Below the pieces are notes generated by a model. That model saw nothing but the letters and a program-made list of their open reading frames with translations, ran no database searches and was not told where the DNA came from. Positions 7,214-13,408 of a stretch of DNA of 13,857 bases are shown here, piece by piece. The stretch comes from Chloroflexota bacterium (lineage in GTDB: Bacteria > Chloroflexota > Limnocylindria > Limnocylindrales > CSP1-4), in contig JACQEH010000230.1 of assembly GCA_016200675.1 (NCBI GenBank), positions 1 through 13,857 on the forward strand. The letters run 5' to 3'. How positions within the stretch are numbered: the first letter of the stretch is position 1; each line of letters begins with the position of its first letter. Both the position numbers and the translations under genes were made by a program.

Positions 7214-8361
7214 TCGGCGTCCCGATCGCGCGGATCGGGGGCATCGAGATCCGGGTCCAGATCGGCTGGATCTTCGTCGTCGCGCTCGTGGCGGTGCTCG
7301 CCGTCGGCCAGGTGGCCGGCGCCGTGCCCGAGCTGTCCACGCCCATCCAGTGGTTCCTCGGGGCCGTCGTGGGGGTGGCCTTCTTCGTCAGTGCGATGGC
7401 CCACGACCTGGCGCATGCCCTGGTCGCCCGCCGGCGCGGCATCGACGTCCGGTCCGTCGTGGTCTCGTTCTTCGGCGGGACGACGCCGACCGACCCGAGG
7501 TCCGAGGTCGCCAGGGACGAGCTTGCCATCGCCGTCAGCGGCCCGATCGTCAGCCTCCTCGTCGGACTTGGCCTCGGCGCCCTGGGCCTCGCGATCGGGG
7601 GCGGCCGCTCGGGGATCGCGCGGGCCGTCGGCGAGATCCTGATCATCCTGGCCGTCCTGAACCTGCTGATCGGCCTCGTCAACGTCATCCCGGCCTACCC
7701 GATGGATGGCGGCCGGGCCGTGCGGGCCGCGGCGTGGGCGCGGACCGGATCCGTGCGGCGCGGCTCGATCGCGGCGGCCACCTCGGGGAGGCTGTCGGGC
7801 CTCCTCGTGATCGCCATCGGCGCCTTCCTCTTCGCGACCGGCGAGATTTCGAACGGAGCCATGGTCGCCCTCAGCGGCTGGTTCCTCGTGCTCTCGAGCC
7901 GGGCGATCCGGGAGCGGATGAAGGTCGACGACCTGATCGGCGGCCTCACGATCGGGGATGCCATGGAGCGCAACCCGGCGAGCGTCAATCCGGGCCTGAC
8001 TGTCGACACCATGGCCGGGCAGCTGCTCGACCCCGAGTCACCGACCACGGCCGTGGCGGTCGTCGAGGGCGAGGCAGTTGTCGGCATCGTCGGGGTCCGC
8101 GACGTCCGACGCCTTCGCCGCGCGATGTGGCCGACGAAGCGCGTCGGCGACGTGATGGTGGCCCCGCCGCGCCTCCAGCTCCTCGGTTCCGGGCAGACGC
8201 TGCTCGAGGGCGTCGACCGCCTCCAGGGGTCCGGCCTGGATGGCCTGCCGGTGGTGGACGATGGGCGCCTGGTGGGGATCCTGACGCGCCGCGCGATCGG
8301 CGACGCGGTGCGCGAGAAGTCGGGAGCGACGGCCTCGAGCGGCCGGCGCGGGCGGTTTTGA
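7210..8361 (+). CDS. site-2 protease (M50) family membrane protein with two CBS domains; HDxxH variant
   Basis: The 383-residue protein has the architecture of Rip3-type intramembrane metalloproteases. An N-terminal strand pair (IARIGGIEIRVQIGW) leads into about six membrane helices, followed by two CBS domains (about 247-305 and 312-370). The metal-site segment reads AHDLAHALVARRRGI at 64-78, so the canonical HExxH is HDxxH (His65, Asp66, His69). The third ligand is intact in NVIPAYPMDGGR, with Asp166 (normally N-LLPAFPMDGGR-like). Active members cut membrane-embedded substrates such as anti-sigma factors, and the CBS pair probably senses adenine nucleotides. The Glu-to-Asp change may weaken or abolish hydrolysis, so catalytic status is open. 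The start overlaps the Lit-like gene by ATGA, and no better start exists. The last 15 residues are a Ser/Gly/Arg-rich tail. moeA follows within 30 nt. Confidence 0.9.
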   Translation: MIGVPIARIGGIEIRVQIGWIFVVALVAVLAVGQVAGAVPELSTPIQWFLGAVVGVAFFVSAMAHDLAHALVARRRGIDVRSVVVSFFGGTTPTDPRSEVARDELAIAVSGPIVSLLVGLGLGALGLAIGGGRSGIARAVGEILIILAVLNLLIGLVNVIPAYPMDGGRAVRAAAWARTGSVRRGSIAAATSGRLSGLLVIAIGAFLFATGEISNGAMVALSGWFLVLSSRAIRERMKVDDLIGGLTIGDAMERNPASVNPGLTVDTMAGQLLDPESPTTAVAVVEGEAVVGIVGVRDVRRLRRAMWPTKRVGDVMVAPPRLQLLGSGQTLLEGVDRLQGSGLDGLPVVDDGRLVGILTRRAIGDAVREKSGATASSGRRGRF

Positions 8362-8387
8362 GCGAGGTGGGCGACCCTCGGCCCCTG

Positions 8388-9713
8388 ATGAGCGCCGACG
8401 CCGCGCTCGCCAGGGTCCTGGCGGCAATCGAGGGCCCCACGGAGGCGGAGTGGGTGCATCTCGCCGATGCCCTCGGGCGCGTCGCGGCCGCGCCGCTGAC
8501 GTCGACGACGGACCTGCCGCCCTGGGATAACAGCGCCATGGACGGCTATGCCATCCGCTCGAGCGATGTCGCCGGGGCCTCGGAGTCGGCCCCCGTCCTG
8601 CTTTGGGTCACGGGGGACGTCGGGGCGGGCACGGATCCGGGCGACGTCGCCGTTGCCCGAGGCTCCGCCGTCAGGATCGCCACCGGCGCGCGGCTGCCGG
8701 CGGGCGCCGACGCGGTGGTGCCCGTCGAGCTCACGACACCCGCCGACGCGGCCGGCGGCGTTGTCGGCAGTCGCGGGCGGGCCCTCGAGGGTCCTGCTCC
8801 GGTCGCGGTCCTCGTCCACGCCGCCGTCGGCGCCGGCGGCTCCATCCGGCGCCGGGGCAACGACCTGCAAGCCGGCCAGGCCGTCATCGAGGCCGCCATG
8901 GAGATTCGGCCCGCGGCCGTGGCGATCGCCGCCGGCGCCGGGCACGACGGGCTGCTCGTCCATCGCCGGCCGGTCGTGGGCATCATGGCCACGGGCGACG
9001 AGATCCGACGTCCAGGGAGCGACCTCGGCGCCGCGGGCATCCCCGACGCCAACGGCCCGGCCCTTCAGGCGCTCGTCGCCGATGCCGGCGGCGACCCGCG
9101 GAACCTCGGCGTGGCCGCCGACCGGCTGGACGACGTCCGCGCCCGGCTGTGCGCCGGGCTTGCCGAGCAGCCCGACGCCATCGTGGTCTCGGGCGGCGTG
9201 TCCGTCGGTCCCTACGACCATGTTCGGGCCATCTTCGCGGAGCTGGGCGACGTCGACCTCTGGCGCGTCGCGGTCCAGCCCGGCAAGCCGTTCGCCTTCG
9301 GCACCGCCGCGCGGCCGGGCGGCGGGGCGCCGGTTCTCCTCTTCGGCCTGCCGGGCAACCCGGTGTCGACGTTCGTGACCTTCGAGCTCTTCGTCCGCCC
9401 GGCCCTCCGTCGGCTCGGCGGCCACCGGCGCCTGGCGCGACCCGTGGAGCGGGGCATCCTCGTGGACGAGACCCCCAAGAGCGAGGGACGGCGGGCGTTC
9501 GTGCGGGTCCGTGCCGAGCGTGACGAGCGTGACGCGATCGTCCGCGACGCTGGGGGCCGGCCCGTGGTCCGCCTCGTCGGGGGCGTGGCCGGGCAGGGGA
9601 GCCACGTGCTCTCGGCGCTCGCCGGCGCCGACGGGCTTGCCGTGATCCCGGAGGACGTCGACGTCCACCCGGCGGGCGGGGAGGTCGACGTCTGGTGGCT
9701 CGACCGTGGCTGA
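8388..9713 (+). CDS. moeA: molybdopterin molybdenumtransferase MoeA
   Basis: MoeA inserts molybdate into adenylylated molybdopterin, the last step of basic molybdenum-cofactor synthesis. The 441-residue protein shows the full set of blocks: PPWDNSAMDGYAIR (45-58), TGARLPAGADAVVPVE (99-114), GGSIRRRGNDLQAG (150-163), TGDEI with Glu205 (202-206), SGGVSVGPYDHVR (268-280), QPGKPFAFG (297-305) and LPGNPVSTFVTFELF (321-335). The C-terminal beta-barrel domain IV follows from about 350. It is slightly longer than the usual 400-410, mainly from an Ala/Gly-rich insert at about 117-142. The ATG at 8388 places the usual S-x-x-x-AL-x-RVL opening at the N-terminus. A TTG at 8358 overlapping the previous stop, and a GTG at 8367, remain possible starts; no Shine-Dalgarno decides between them. 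The stop lies inside a 17-bp tandem repeat. Confidence 0.96.
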   Translation: MSADAALARVLAAIEGPTEAEWVHLADALGRVAAAPLTSTTDLPPWDNSAMDGYAIRSSDVAGASESAPVLLWVTGDVGAGTDPGDVAVARGSAVRIATGARLPAGADAVVPVELTTPADAAGGVVGSRGRALEGPAPVAVLVHAAVGAGGSIRRRGNDLQAGQAVIEAAMEIRPAAVAIAAGAGHDGLLVHRRPVVGIMATGDEIRRPGSDLGAAGIPDANGPALQALVADAGGDPRNLGVAADRLDDVRARLCAGLAEQPDAIVVSGGVSVGPYDHVRAIFAELGDVDLWRVAVQPGKPFAFGTAARPGGGAPVLLFGLPGNPVSTFVTFELFVRPALRRLGGHRRLARPVERGILVDETPKSEGRRAFVRVRAERDERDAIVRDAGGRPVVRLVGGVAGQGSHVLSALAGADGLAVIPEDVDVHPAGGEVDVWWLDRG

Positions 9714-9766
9714 GCTTCGACCGTGGCTGAGCTTCGACCGTGGCTGAGCCTGGACCGCGGCTGACC
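9699..9766 (+). repeat. 17-bp tandem repeat spanning the moeA stop codon
   Basis: Four head-to-tail copies of TTCGACCGTGGCTGAGC are present. Copy 1 (9699-9715) encodes the last moeA residues and the TGA, with one mismatch. Copies 2 (9716-9732) and 3 (9733-9749) are perfect, and copy 4 (9750-9766) matches at 13 of 17 positions. A further fragment, CCGTGGCTG, occurs at 9777-9785. The unit contains the stop codon and its length is not a multiple of three. The array therefore looks like duplication of the gene end into the intergenic gap by slippage. Confidence 0.92.
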
Positions 9767-9788
9767 GACGCGCCGGCCGTGGCTGGGG

Positions 9789-9810
9789 CATGATCGCCGA
9801 AACAGGAGGA
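9789..9810 (+). promoter_or_regulatory. putative -10 element and strong Shine-Dalgarno of moaC
   Basis: CATGAT at 9789-9794 is a possible -10 box, and AGGAGGA at 9804-9810 is a near-perfect Shine-Dalgarno sequence followed by CCC and the ATG at 9814. The Shine-Dalgarno decides the moaC start: the in-frame ATG at 9790 lies upstream of it and inside the putative -10 hexamer, so it is unlikely to be used. The Shine-Dalgarno is certain as a sequence; the -10 is tentative. Confidence 0.55.
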
Positions 9811-9813
9811 CCC

Positions 9814-10386
9814 ATGGACCGAGGCCCCGCCCCGCGTGCCGAGCGCCGCCGGCTTACCCACGTCGACCGCTCGGGCCGGCCGAGGATGGTGGACGTCAGC
9901 GAGAAGCCGGTGACGGCGCGACGGGCCACGGCCGAGGCGTTCGTCGCCCTGAGCCCCGAGACCCTGTCGCTCGTGATCGACGGCGGAACGACCAAGGGTG
10001 ACGTGCTCGGCGTGGCCGAGCTGGCGGGCGTCATGGGCGCCAAGCGGGCATCCGAGCTCATTCCGCTCTGCCATCCCCTGGCCCTGACGGACGTCGTCGT
10101 CGTCGTCACCCCGGACCGGGCTGCCGGCGGCCTGCGCATCCGGGCCGAGGCGGCGACCACGGGCCAGACGGGCGTCGAGATGGAGGCCCTCACGGCGGCC
10201 AGCGTCGCCGCCCTCACGATCTACGACATGGTCAAGGGCGTCGAGCGAGGCGTCGAGATCCGGGGCATTCGCCTCGTGGCCAAGTCGGGCGGCCGGAGCG
10301 GCGACTGGCGCCGGGAGGCCGAGCCCGAGATCCGGCCCGCACGCCGCCCTGGCGATCGGTCGGCCGGGCGGATCCGCAAGGGCTGA
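9814..10386 (+). CDS. moaC: cyclic pyranopterin monophosphate synthase MoaC
   Basis: MoaC works after MoaA in the first stage of molybdenum-cofactor synthesis, turning 3',8-cyclo-7,8-dihydro-GTP into cyclic pyranopterin monophosphate. The 190-residue protein opens with LTHVDRSGRPRMVDVSEK and shows KGDVLGVAELAGVMGAKR (61-78) and LIPLCHPLALTDV (82-94). Next are TGQTGVEMEALTAASVAAL (116-134) and the catalytic YDMVKGVERG with Asp138 and Lys141. A 20-residue Arg/Pro-rich tail after the conserved LVAKSGGRSG is specific to this copy and explains the length above the usual 155-165. The ATG at 9814 is fixed by the AGGAGGA in front of it. mogA starts 1 nt after the stop, so the two are almost certainly one operon. 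The moeA end is 100 nt upstream. Confidence 0.96.
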   Translation: MDRGPAPRAERRRLTHVDRSGRPRMVDVSEKPVTARRATAEAFVALSPETLSLVIDGGTTKGDVLGVAELAGVMGAKRASELIPLCHPLALTDVVVVVTPDRAAGGLRIRAEAATTGQTGVEMEALTAASVAALTIYDMVKGVERGVEIRGIRLVAKSGGRSGDWRREAEPEIRPARRPGDRSAGRIRKG

Positions 10387-10387
10387 G

Positions 10388-10975
10388 GTGGCCGCGTCGC
10401 CGGGCGGGCCGGGCGCGTCCGGAGGGGAGCCCCAGCCGCTCCTGGCCGGTACCGCCGTCCACGTCCTGACCGTCAGCGACGGCGTCGCGGCCGGCGTCCG
10501 CGAGGACCGCTCCGGCGCGCTGATCGCGGAGCGGCTCGAGGCCCTCGGTGGGCGGGTCACGCGGGGCCTCGTCGCGGACGACGTCGTCCCCATCGCCGGG
10601 GCCATCGAGGCCGCCGCGGCGAGGTGCCAGGTCGTCATCACCACCGGCGGCACCGGCCTGACCCCACGCGACGTCACGCCGCAGGCAACGCGGATGGTCC
10701 TCACCTACGAGATTCCCGGGATCGCCGAGGCCATGCGAGCCGCGGGTCGTGCCAGCACGCCGTTGGCGGACCTGTCCCGTGGCCTGGTCGGGGTCGTGGG
10801 GCGGGCGCTCGTGATCAACCTTCCTGGCAGCCCGACGGGCGCGCTCGAGTCGCTCGCGGCGGCGGAGCCCATCCTCGCTCATGCGGTCGAGACGCTGGCC
10901 GGTCCGCATGACCACGATGCCACGCGGCGTGCCTCCGCGGTCGCGTACGATCCCCCGGAGGAGGGCGCCCGCTGA
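10388..10975 (+). CDS. mogA: molybdenum cofactor biosynthesis protein MogA/MoaB family (molybdopterin adenylyltransferase)
   Basis: This family adenylylates molybdopterin so that MoeA can insert molybdate. The 195-residue protein has an MPT-binding fold: VHVLTVSDGVAAGVREDRSG (24-43) opens the domain, TTGGTGLTPRDVTPQA (85-100) is the signature loop with Asp95, and LVINLPGSPTGALESL (141-156) is the second signature. The first 20 residues are a disordered Gly/Pro/Ser leader. GTG 10388 lies 1 nt after the moaC stop and is the best-coupled start. MogA and MoaB subtypes cannot be separated by eye, but the adjacency to MoaC and MoeA supports the pathway. The last 25 residues are family-unlike, and their DNA also carries a promoter-like hexamer and the ribosome-binding site for the next gene, whose ATG overlaps this stop by one base. 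Confidence 0.93.
   Translation: MAASPGGPGASGGEPQPLLAGTAVHVLTVSDGVAAGVREDRSGALIAERLEALGGRVTRGLVADDVVPIAGAIEAAAARCQVVITTGGTGLTPRDVTPQATRMVLTYEIPGIAEAMRAAGRASTPLADLSRGLVGVVGRALVINLPGSPTGALESLAAAEPILAHAVETLAGPHDHDATRRASAVAYDPPEEGAR
10946..10965 (+). promoter_or_regulatory. putative -10 element and Shine-Dalgarno of the EtfD-like gene
   Basis: TACGAT at 10946-10951 sits inside the last codons of mogA, and the purine run GGAGGAGGG at 10957-10965 ends 9 nt before the ATG at 10975. The Shine-Dalgarno is strong. The hexamer is identical to the one before the acyl-CoA dehydrogenase at 13396-13401. It may be an internal promoter uncoupling the oxidoreductase from the molybdenum-cofactor genes, although the single-base overlap also fits simple operon read-through. 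Confidence 0.45.
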
Positions 10976-12981
10976 TGTTCCCGGCTTTCGCCGACGTGCC
11001 TGGCTACCCGCTGGTCTTCGTCCTGTTCTGGGGCGCGGCCACGTTCTTCGCCCTGGCCATGGCTCGCCACCTGCGGATCTTCGCGGCGGCCCGGCCGGCC
11101 GGCCCCAGTCCGACGGGCAGCCTCGGGGCCCGGACCGTCGGCCTGGTCCGCTACGCGTTCGTCCAGACGAAGATGTTCAAGGATCTTCGGGCCGGGCTGA
11201 TGCACTTCGGCATCTTCTGGGGCTTCATCCTGCTCACGATCGGGACGGCCAACATCGTCACCGGCGGGGTCATTGAGGCGGTCATCCGGATCCCGTTCAG
11301 GGGCCTGGTATGGGCGGCGGTCCTGGCCATGCAGGACGTGGTGGCGGTGATCGTCATCGGCTCGATCCTGTGGGCCTTCGAGCGGCGCCTGATCTCGAAG
11401 CCGTCCCGCCTGGAGCTGAACAACGACGCCCTGCTGATCCTGTCGATGATCGCCGGGCTCGTCGCCGCCGAGCTCTTCGCCCAGGTCTTCCAGGTGGCCG
11501 CCTACGGTGACCAGCAGGGCGCCTTCATCGCCAACATCCTGGCCGTGCCGCTCCGGAGCCTGAGCCCCGGGATCCTCGCCCGCACGTTCCACGTCCTGTG
11601 GTGGCTGCACATGGCGCTCGTCTCGGCCTTCCTCCTCTACCTGCCCGGCAGCAAGCACCTCCACATCGCCACGAGCTTCTTCAACATCTTCTTCCGCAAG
11701 CTGCGCCCGCGCGGCGAGCTGCCGGCGATGGACCTCGAGGCCGAGGACGCGACCTTCGGCCTTCGGACGCTCGCGGACCTGGGCTGGAAGGACATGCTCG
11801 ACGGCTTCACCTGCACCGAGTGTGGTCGCTGCCAGCAGGCCTGTCCCGCCTGGAACACGGGCAAACCGCTCAACCCCAAGCACTTCATCATGGGCATCCG
11901 GGAGATGGCGGTCGAGGCGGAGCGCGGCCTGCCGCTTATCCCGAACTCGTCGAGCGTTCGAGCGACCTACGGTCTCGACGACACGGTCCACGCCGATCGC
12001 CTGGCGAAGCCGATCGTCGACGACGCGATCCCGTTCGATGCCGTCTGGGACTGCGTCACTTGCGGTGCCTGCGTCGAGGCCTGCCCCGTCCTCATCGAGC
12101 ACGTCGACAAGATCGTCGGGCTGCGGCGCAACCTCGTCCTCGAGGACTCACGCTTCCCGGCCGAGCTCAACGGCGCCTTCCGGAACATGGAGGGCGTGGG
12201 CAACCCCTGGGGCCAGCCGCCCACCGGTCGCCTCGACTGGACGAAGGGCCTGCCGTTCGAGGTCCCTGTCGTCGCCGACGTCGCCGCGGCTGGCAAGCTC
12301 GGCGAGCTCGACGTCCTCTACTGGGTCGGCTGTGCCGCCGCCTTCGACGAGCGCAACCGCAAGGTGGCGCGGGCCTTCGCGACCTGCCTCGACGCGGCCG
12401 GGATCAACTTCGCCGTCCTGGGCCAGGAGGAATCGTGCACGGGCGACCCGGCCCGCCGGATGGGCAACGACTACGTCTACCAGATGCTGGCCAGCGGCAA
12501 CGTCGAGACGCTCAACCGCTACCGGATGGGGGAGAAGACGATCGTGACGGCCTGCCCCCACTGCTTCAACTCGATCGGCAACGAGTACGGCCAGCTCGGC
12601 GGGCACTTCCGGGTCGTCCACCACTCGGCGTTCCTGAAGGAGCTCCTGGCCGATGGCCGGCTGCGAGTGGTCGACGACGAGGCGGCCCCGAAGCGATCCG
12701 TGACGCTCCATGACTCGTGCTACATGGCCCGCTACAACAGTGTCGTCGCCGAGCCTCGCGACGTCCTCGGCGCCGTCCCCGGCCTCGAGCTGGTCGAGAT
12801 GGACAAGAACGGCAAGAACACCTTCTGCTGCGGTGCCGGCGGCGGCCGGATGTGGATGGAGGAGACCCGGGGAGAGGGGAACGCCGCCGGAACGGTCCGG
12901 GCGATCGACATCGCCGAGCTGCTGGCCGAATCGCTAGACCCGGTCCAGCCCGGGCGGCGGATGCTGCCGGTCCTCCAGTAG
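10975..12981 (+). CDS. etfD: EtfD-like membrane (Fe-S) oxidoreductase: NarI-like cytochrome b domain fused to HdrD-like CCG domains
   Basis: The 668-residue protein has about five membrane helices in the first 230 residues (NarI/nitrate reductase gamma-like). Candidate heme b ligands are His32, His77, His206 and His212. Two [4Fe-4S] ferredoxin motifs follow: C280xxC283xxC286xxxC290P and C360xxC363xxC366xxxC370P. The C-terminal HdrD-like half holds two cysteine-rich CCG-type regions: C453, C488 (preceded by Ser rather than a second Cys) and C527PHC530; then C582 and FCCGAGGGRMWMEE with C618-C619. The first motif context, CQQACPAWNTGKPLNPK, is close to what I recall of Mycobacterium tuberculosis EtfD (Rv0338c). 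EtfD passes electrons from the electron transfer flavoprotein to menaquinone during fatty-acid oxidation. An acyl-CoA dehydrogenase gene 0.4 kb downstream fits that role. Other members of this superfamily use lactate, glycerol-3-phosphate or heterodisulfide, so the exact partner is inference. A strong Shine-Dalgarno precedes the ATG. Confidence 0.88.
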   Translation: MFPAFADVPGYPLVFVLFWGAATFFALAMARHLRIFAAARPAGPSPTGSLGARTVGLVRYAFVQTKMFKDLRAGLMHFGIFWGFILLTIGTANIVTGGVIEAVIRIPFRGLVWAAVLAMQDVVAVIVIGSILWAFERRLISKPSRLELNNDALLILSMIAGLVAAELFAQVFQVAAYGDQQGAFIANILAVPLRSLSPGILARTFHVLWWLHMALVSAFLLYLPGSKHLHIATSFFNIFFRKLRPRGELPAMDLEAEDATFGLRTLADLGWKDMLDGFTCTECGRCQQACPAWNTGKPLNPKHFIMGIREMAVEAERGLPLIPNSSSVRATYGLDDTVHADRLAKPIVDDAIPFDAVWDCVTCGACVEACPVLIEHVDKIVGLRRNLVLEDSRFPAELNGAFRNMEGVGNPWGQPPTGRLDWTKGLPFEVPVVADVAAAGKLGELDVLYWVGCAAAFDERNRKVARAFATCLDAAGINFAVLGQEESCTGDPARRMGNDYVYQMLASGNVETLNRYRMGEKTIVTACPHCFNSIGNEYGQLGGHFRVVHHSAFLKELLADGRLRVVDDEAAPKRSVTLHDSCYMARYNSVVAEPRDVLGAVPGLELVEMDKNGKNTFCCGAGGGRMWMEETRGEGNAAGTVRAIDIAELLAESLDPVQPGRRMLPVLQ

Positions 12982-13024
12982 GTCGTCCCGGCCGGAGGGC
13001 CGAGTTCCGAGGGATCCCGGTGGC

Positions 13025-13076
13025 CGGCTCCGAGCGCATCACGGCGGCTCCGAGCGCAGCGCGGGCGGCTCCCGGC
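13025..13076 (+). repeat. imperfect 20-21-bp tandem repeat between convergent genes
   Basis: CGGCTCCGAGCGCA occurs at 13025-13038 and again, identically, at 13045-13058, with GC-rich spacers. A degenerate third start, CGGCTCCCGGCC, follows at 13066-13077. The array lies in the 108-nt gap between the converging EtfD-like and zinc-ribbon genes. Nearby, CGGCC-GGAG-GGCCG (12989-13002) could form a short hairpin, but no T-run follows. I see no gene in this gap. Confidence 0.65.
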
Positions 13077-13089
13077 CGTCCGCTACGGC

Positions 13090-13293
13090 TCAGCCGAGGT
13101 TCGCCCCACAGGAGCTGCACTGGCGCTCGTTCGGCCCGTTGCCCATCCCGCACGACGGGCAGCGGCGGCTACCTTCCGTGGACGCCGCGAACGGGTTCTC
13201 GGGTGGGCGACGTTCCCGTCGCAGGATGGAGATGGAGGCGAGGATGCCGGCGATGCCGGCGATGGCCGCCACGAGGACGATGTACTGGTCCAT
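13090..13293 (-). CDS. small membrane-anchored zinc-ribbon protein
   Basis: The 67-residue product has one N-terminal membrane helix (about 4-24, YIVLVAAIAGIAGILASISIL) followed at once by a basic stop-transfer segment (RRERRPPENPF). It ends with a single zinc ribbon, C45PSC48 and C59SSC62G, reading RCPSCGMGNGPNERQCSSCG. Topology suggests a cytoplasmic zinc ribbon tethered to the membrane. The start was chosen at the ATG complementary to 13291-13293 because it directly precedes the hydrophobic segment; a GAGG lies about 10 nt upstream. Such proteins are common, usually unnamed, and I know no assigned function. It converges with the EtfD-like gene and diverges from the acyl-CoA dehydrogenase. 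The small size and lack of close family context limit confidence, but the coherent membrane-helix/zinc-ribbon design is unlikely by chance. Confidence 0.75.
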   Translation of the reverse strand: MDQYIVLVAAIAGIAGILASISILRRERRPPENPFAASTEGSRRCPSCGMGNGPNERQCSSCGANLG

Positions 13294-13353
13294 CCCCGGA
13301 TACCTCGGTCCGGCCGACCCTGAGCCCCCCGCGGCGGATCGGCATCCTCGGAC

Positions 13354-13359
13354 AGCGTA
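13354..13359 (-). promoter_or_regulatory. possible -10 element for the zinc-ribbon gene
   Basis: Read on the - strand, TACGCT resembles the TACGAT elements seen elsewhere in the window and would give a leader of roughly 50 nt before the zinc-ribbon ATG. With the TACGAT on the other strand at 13396-13401, it would make a divergent promoter region. It is a single short match and therefore tentative. Confidence 0.22.
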
Positions 13360-13395
13360 GCCCCGTCGGGGCGATCCGGGAAGACGTCCTGGCTG

Positions 13396-13401
13396 TACGA
13401 T
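13396..13401 (+). promoter_or_regulatory. putative -10 element of the acyl-CoA dehydrogenase gene
   Basis: TACGAT ends 7 nt before the GTG at 13409, the expected spacing for a transcript starting at the start codon. No Shine-Dalgarno lies between (GGTCCCG). The alternative in-frame ATG at 13400 overlaps this hexamer, so promoter and start assignments depend on each other here. Confidence 0.42.
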
Positions 13402-13408
13402 GGTCCCG

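Noticed and set aside
7695..10217. An 840-codon open frame on the - strand across the protease, moeA and moaC genes.
   Set aside because: It lies opposite three well-identified genes and shows no motif of its own. Its length is explained by base composition.
8983..10704. A long Arg/Pro/Gly-rich reading frame on the - strand over moeA, moaC and mogA.
   Set aside because: The composition is typical of an out-of-frame reading of GC-rich coding sequence, and the + strand genes are certain.
12989..13002. CGGCC-GGAG-GGCCG hairpin after the EtfD-like gene as an intrinsic terminator.
   Set aside because: The stem is only 5 bp and no T-run follows. In DNA this GC-rich, such short inverted repeats are expected often by chance.
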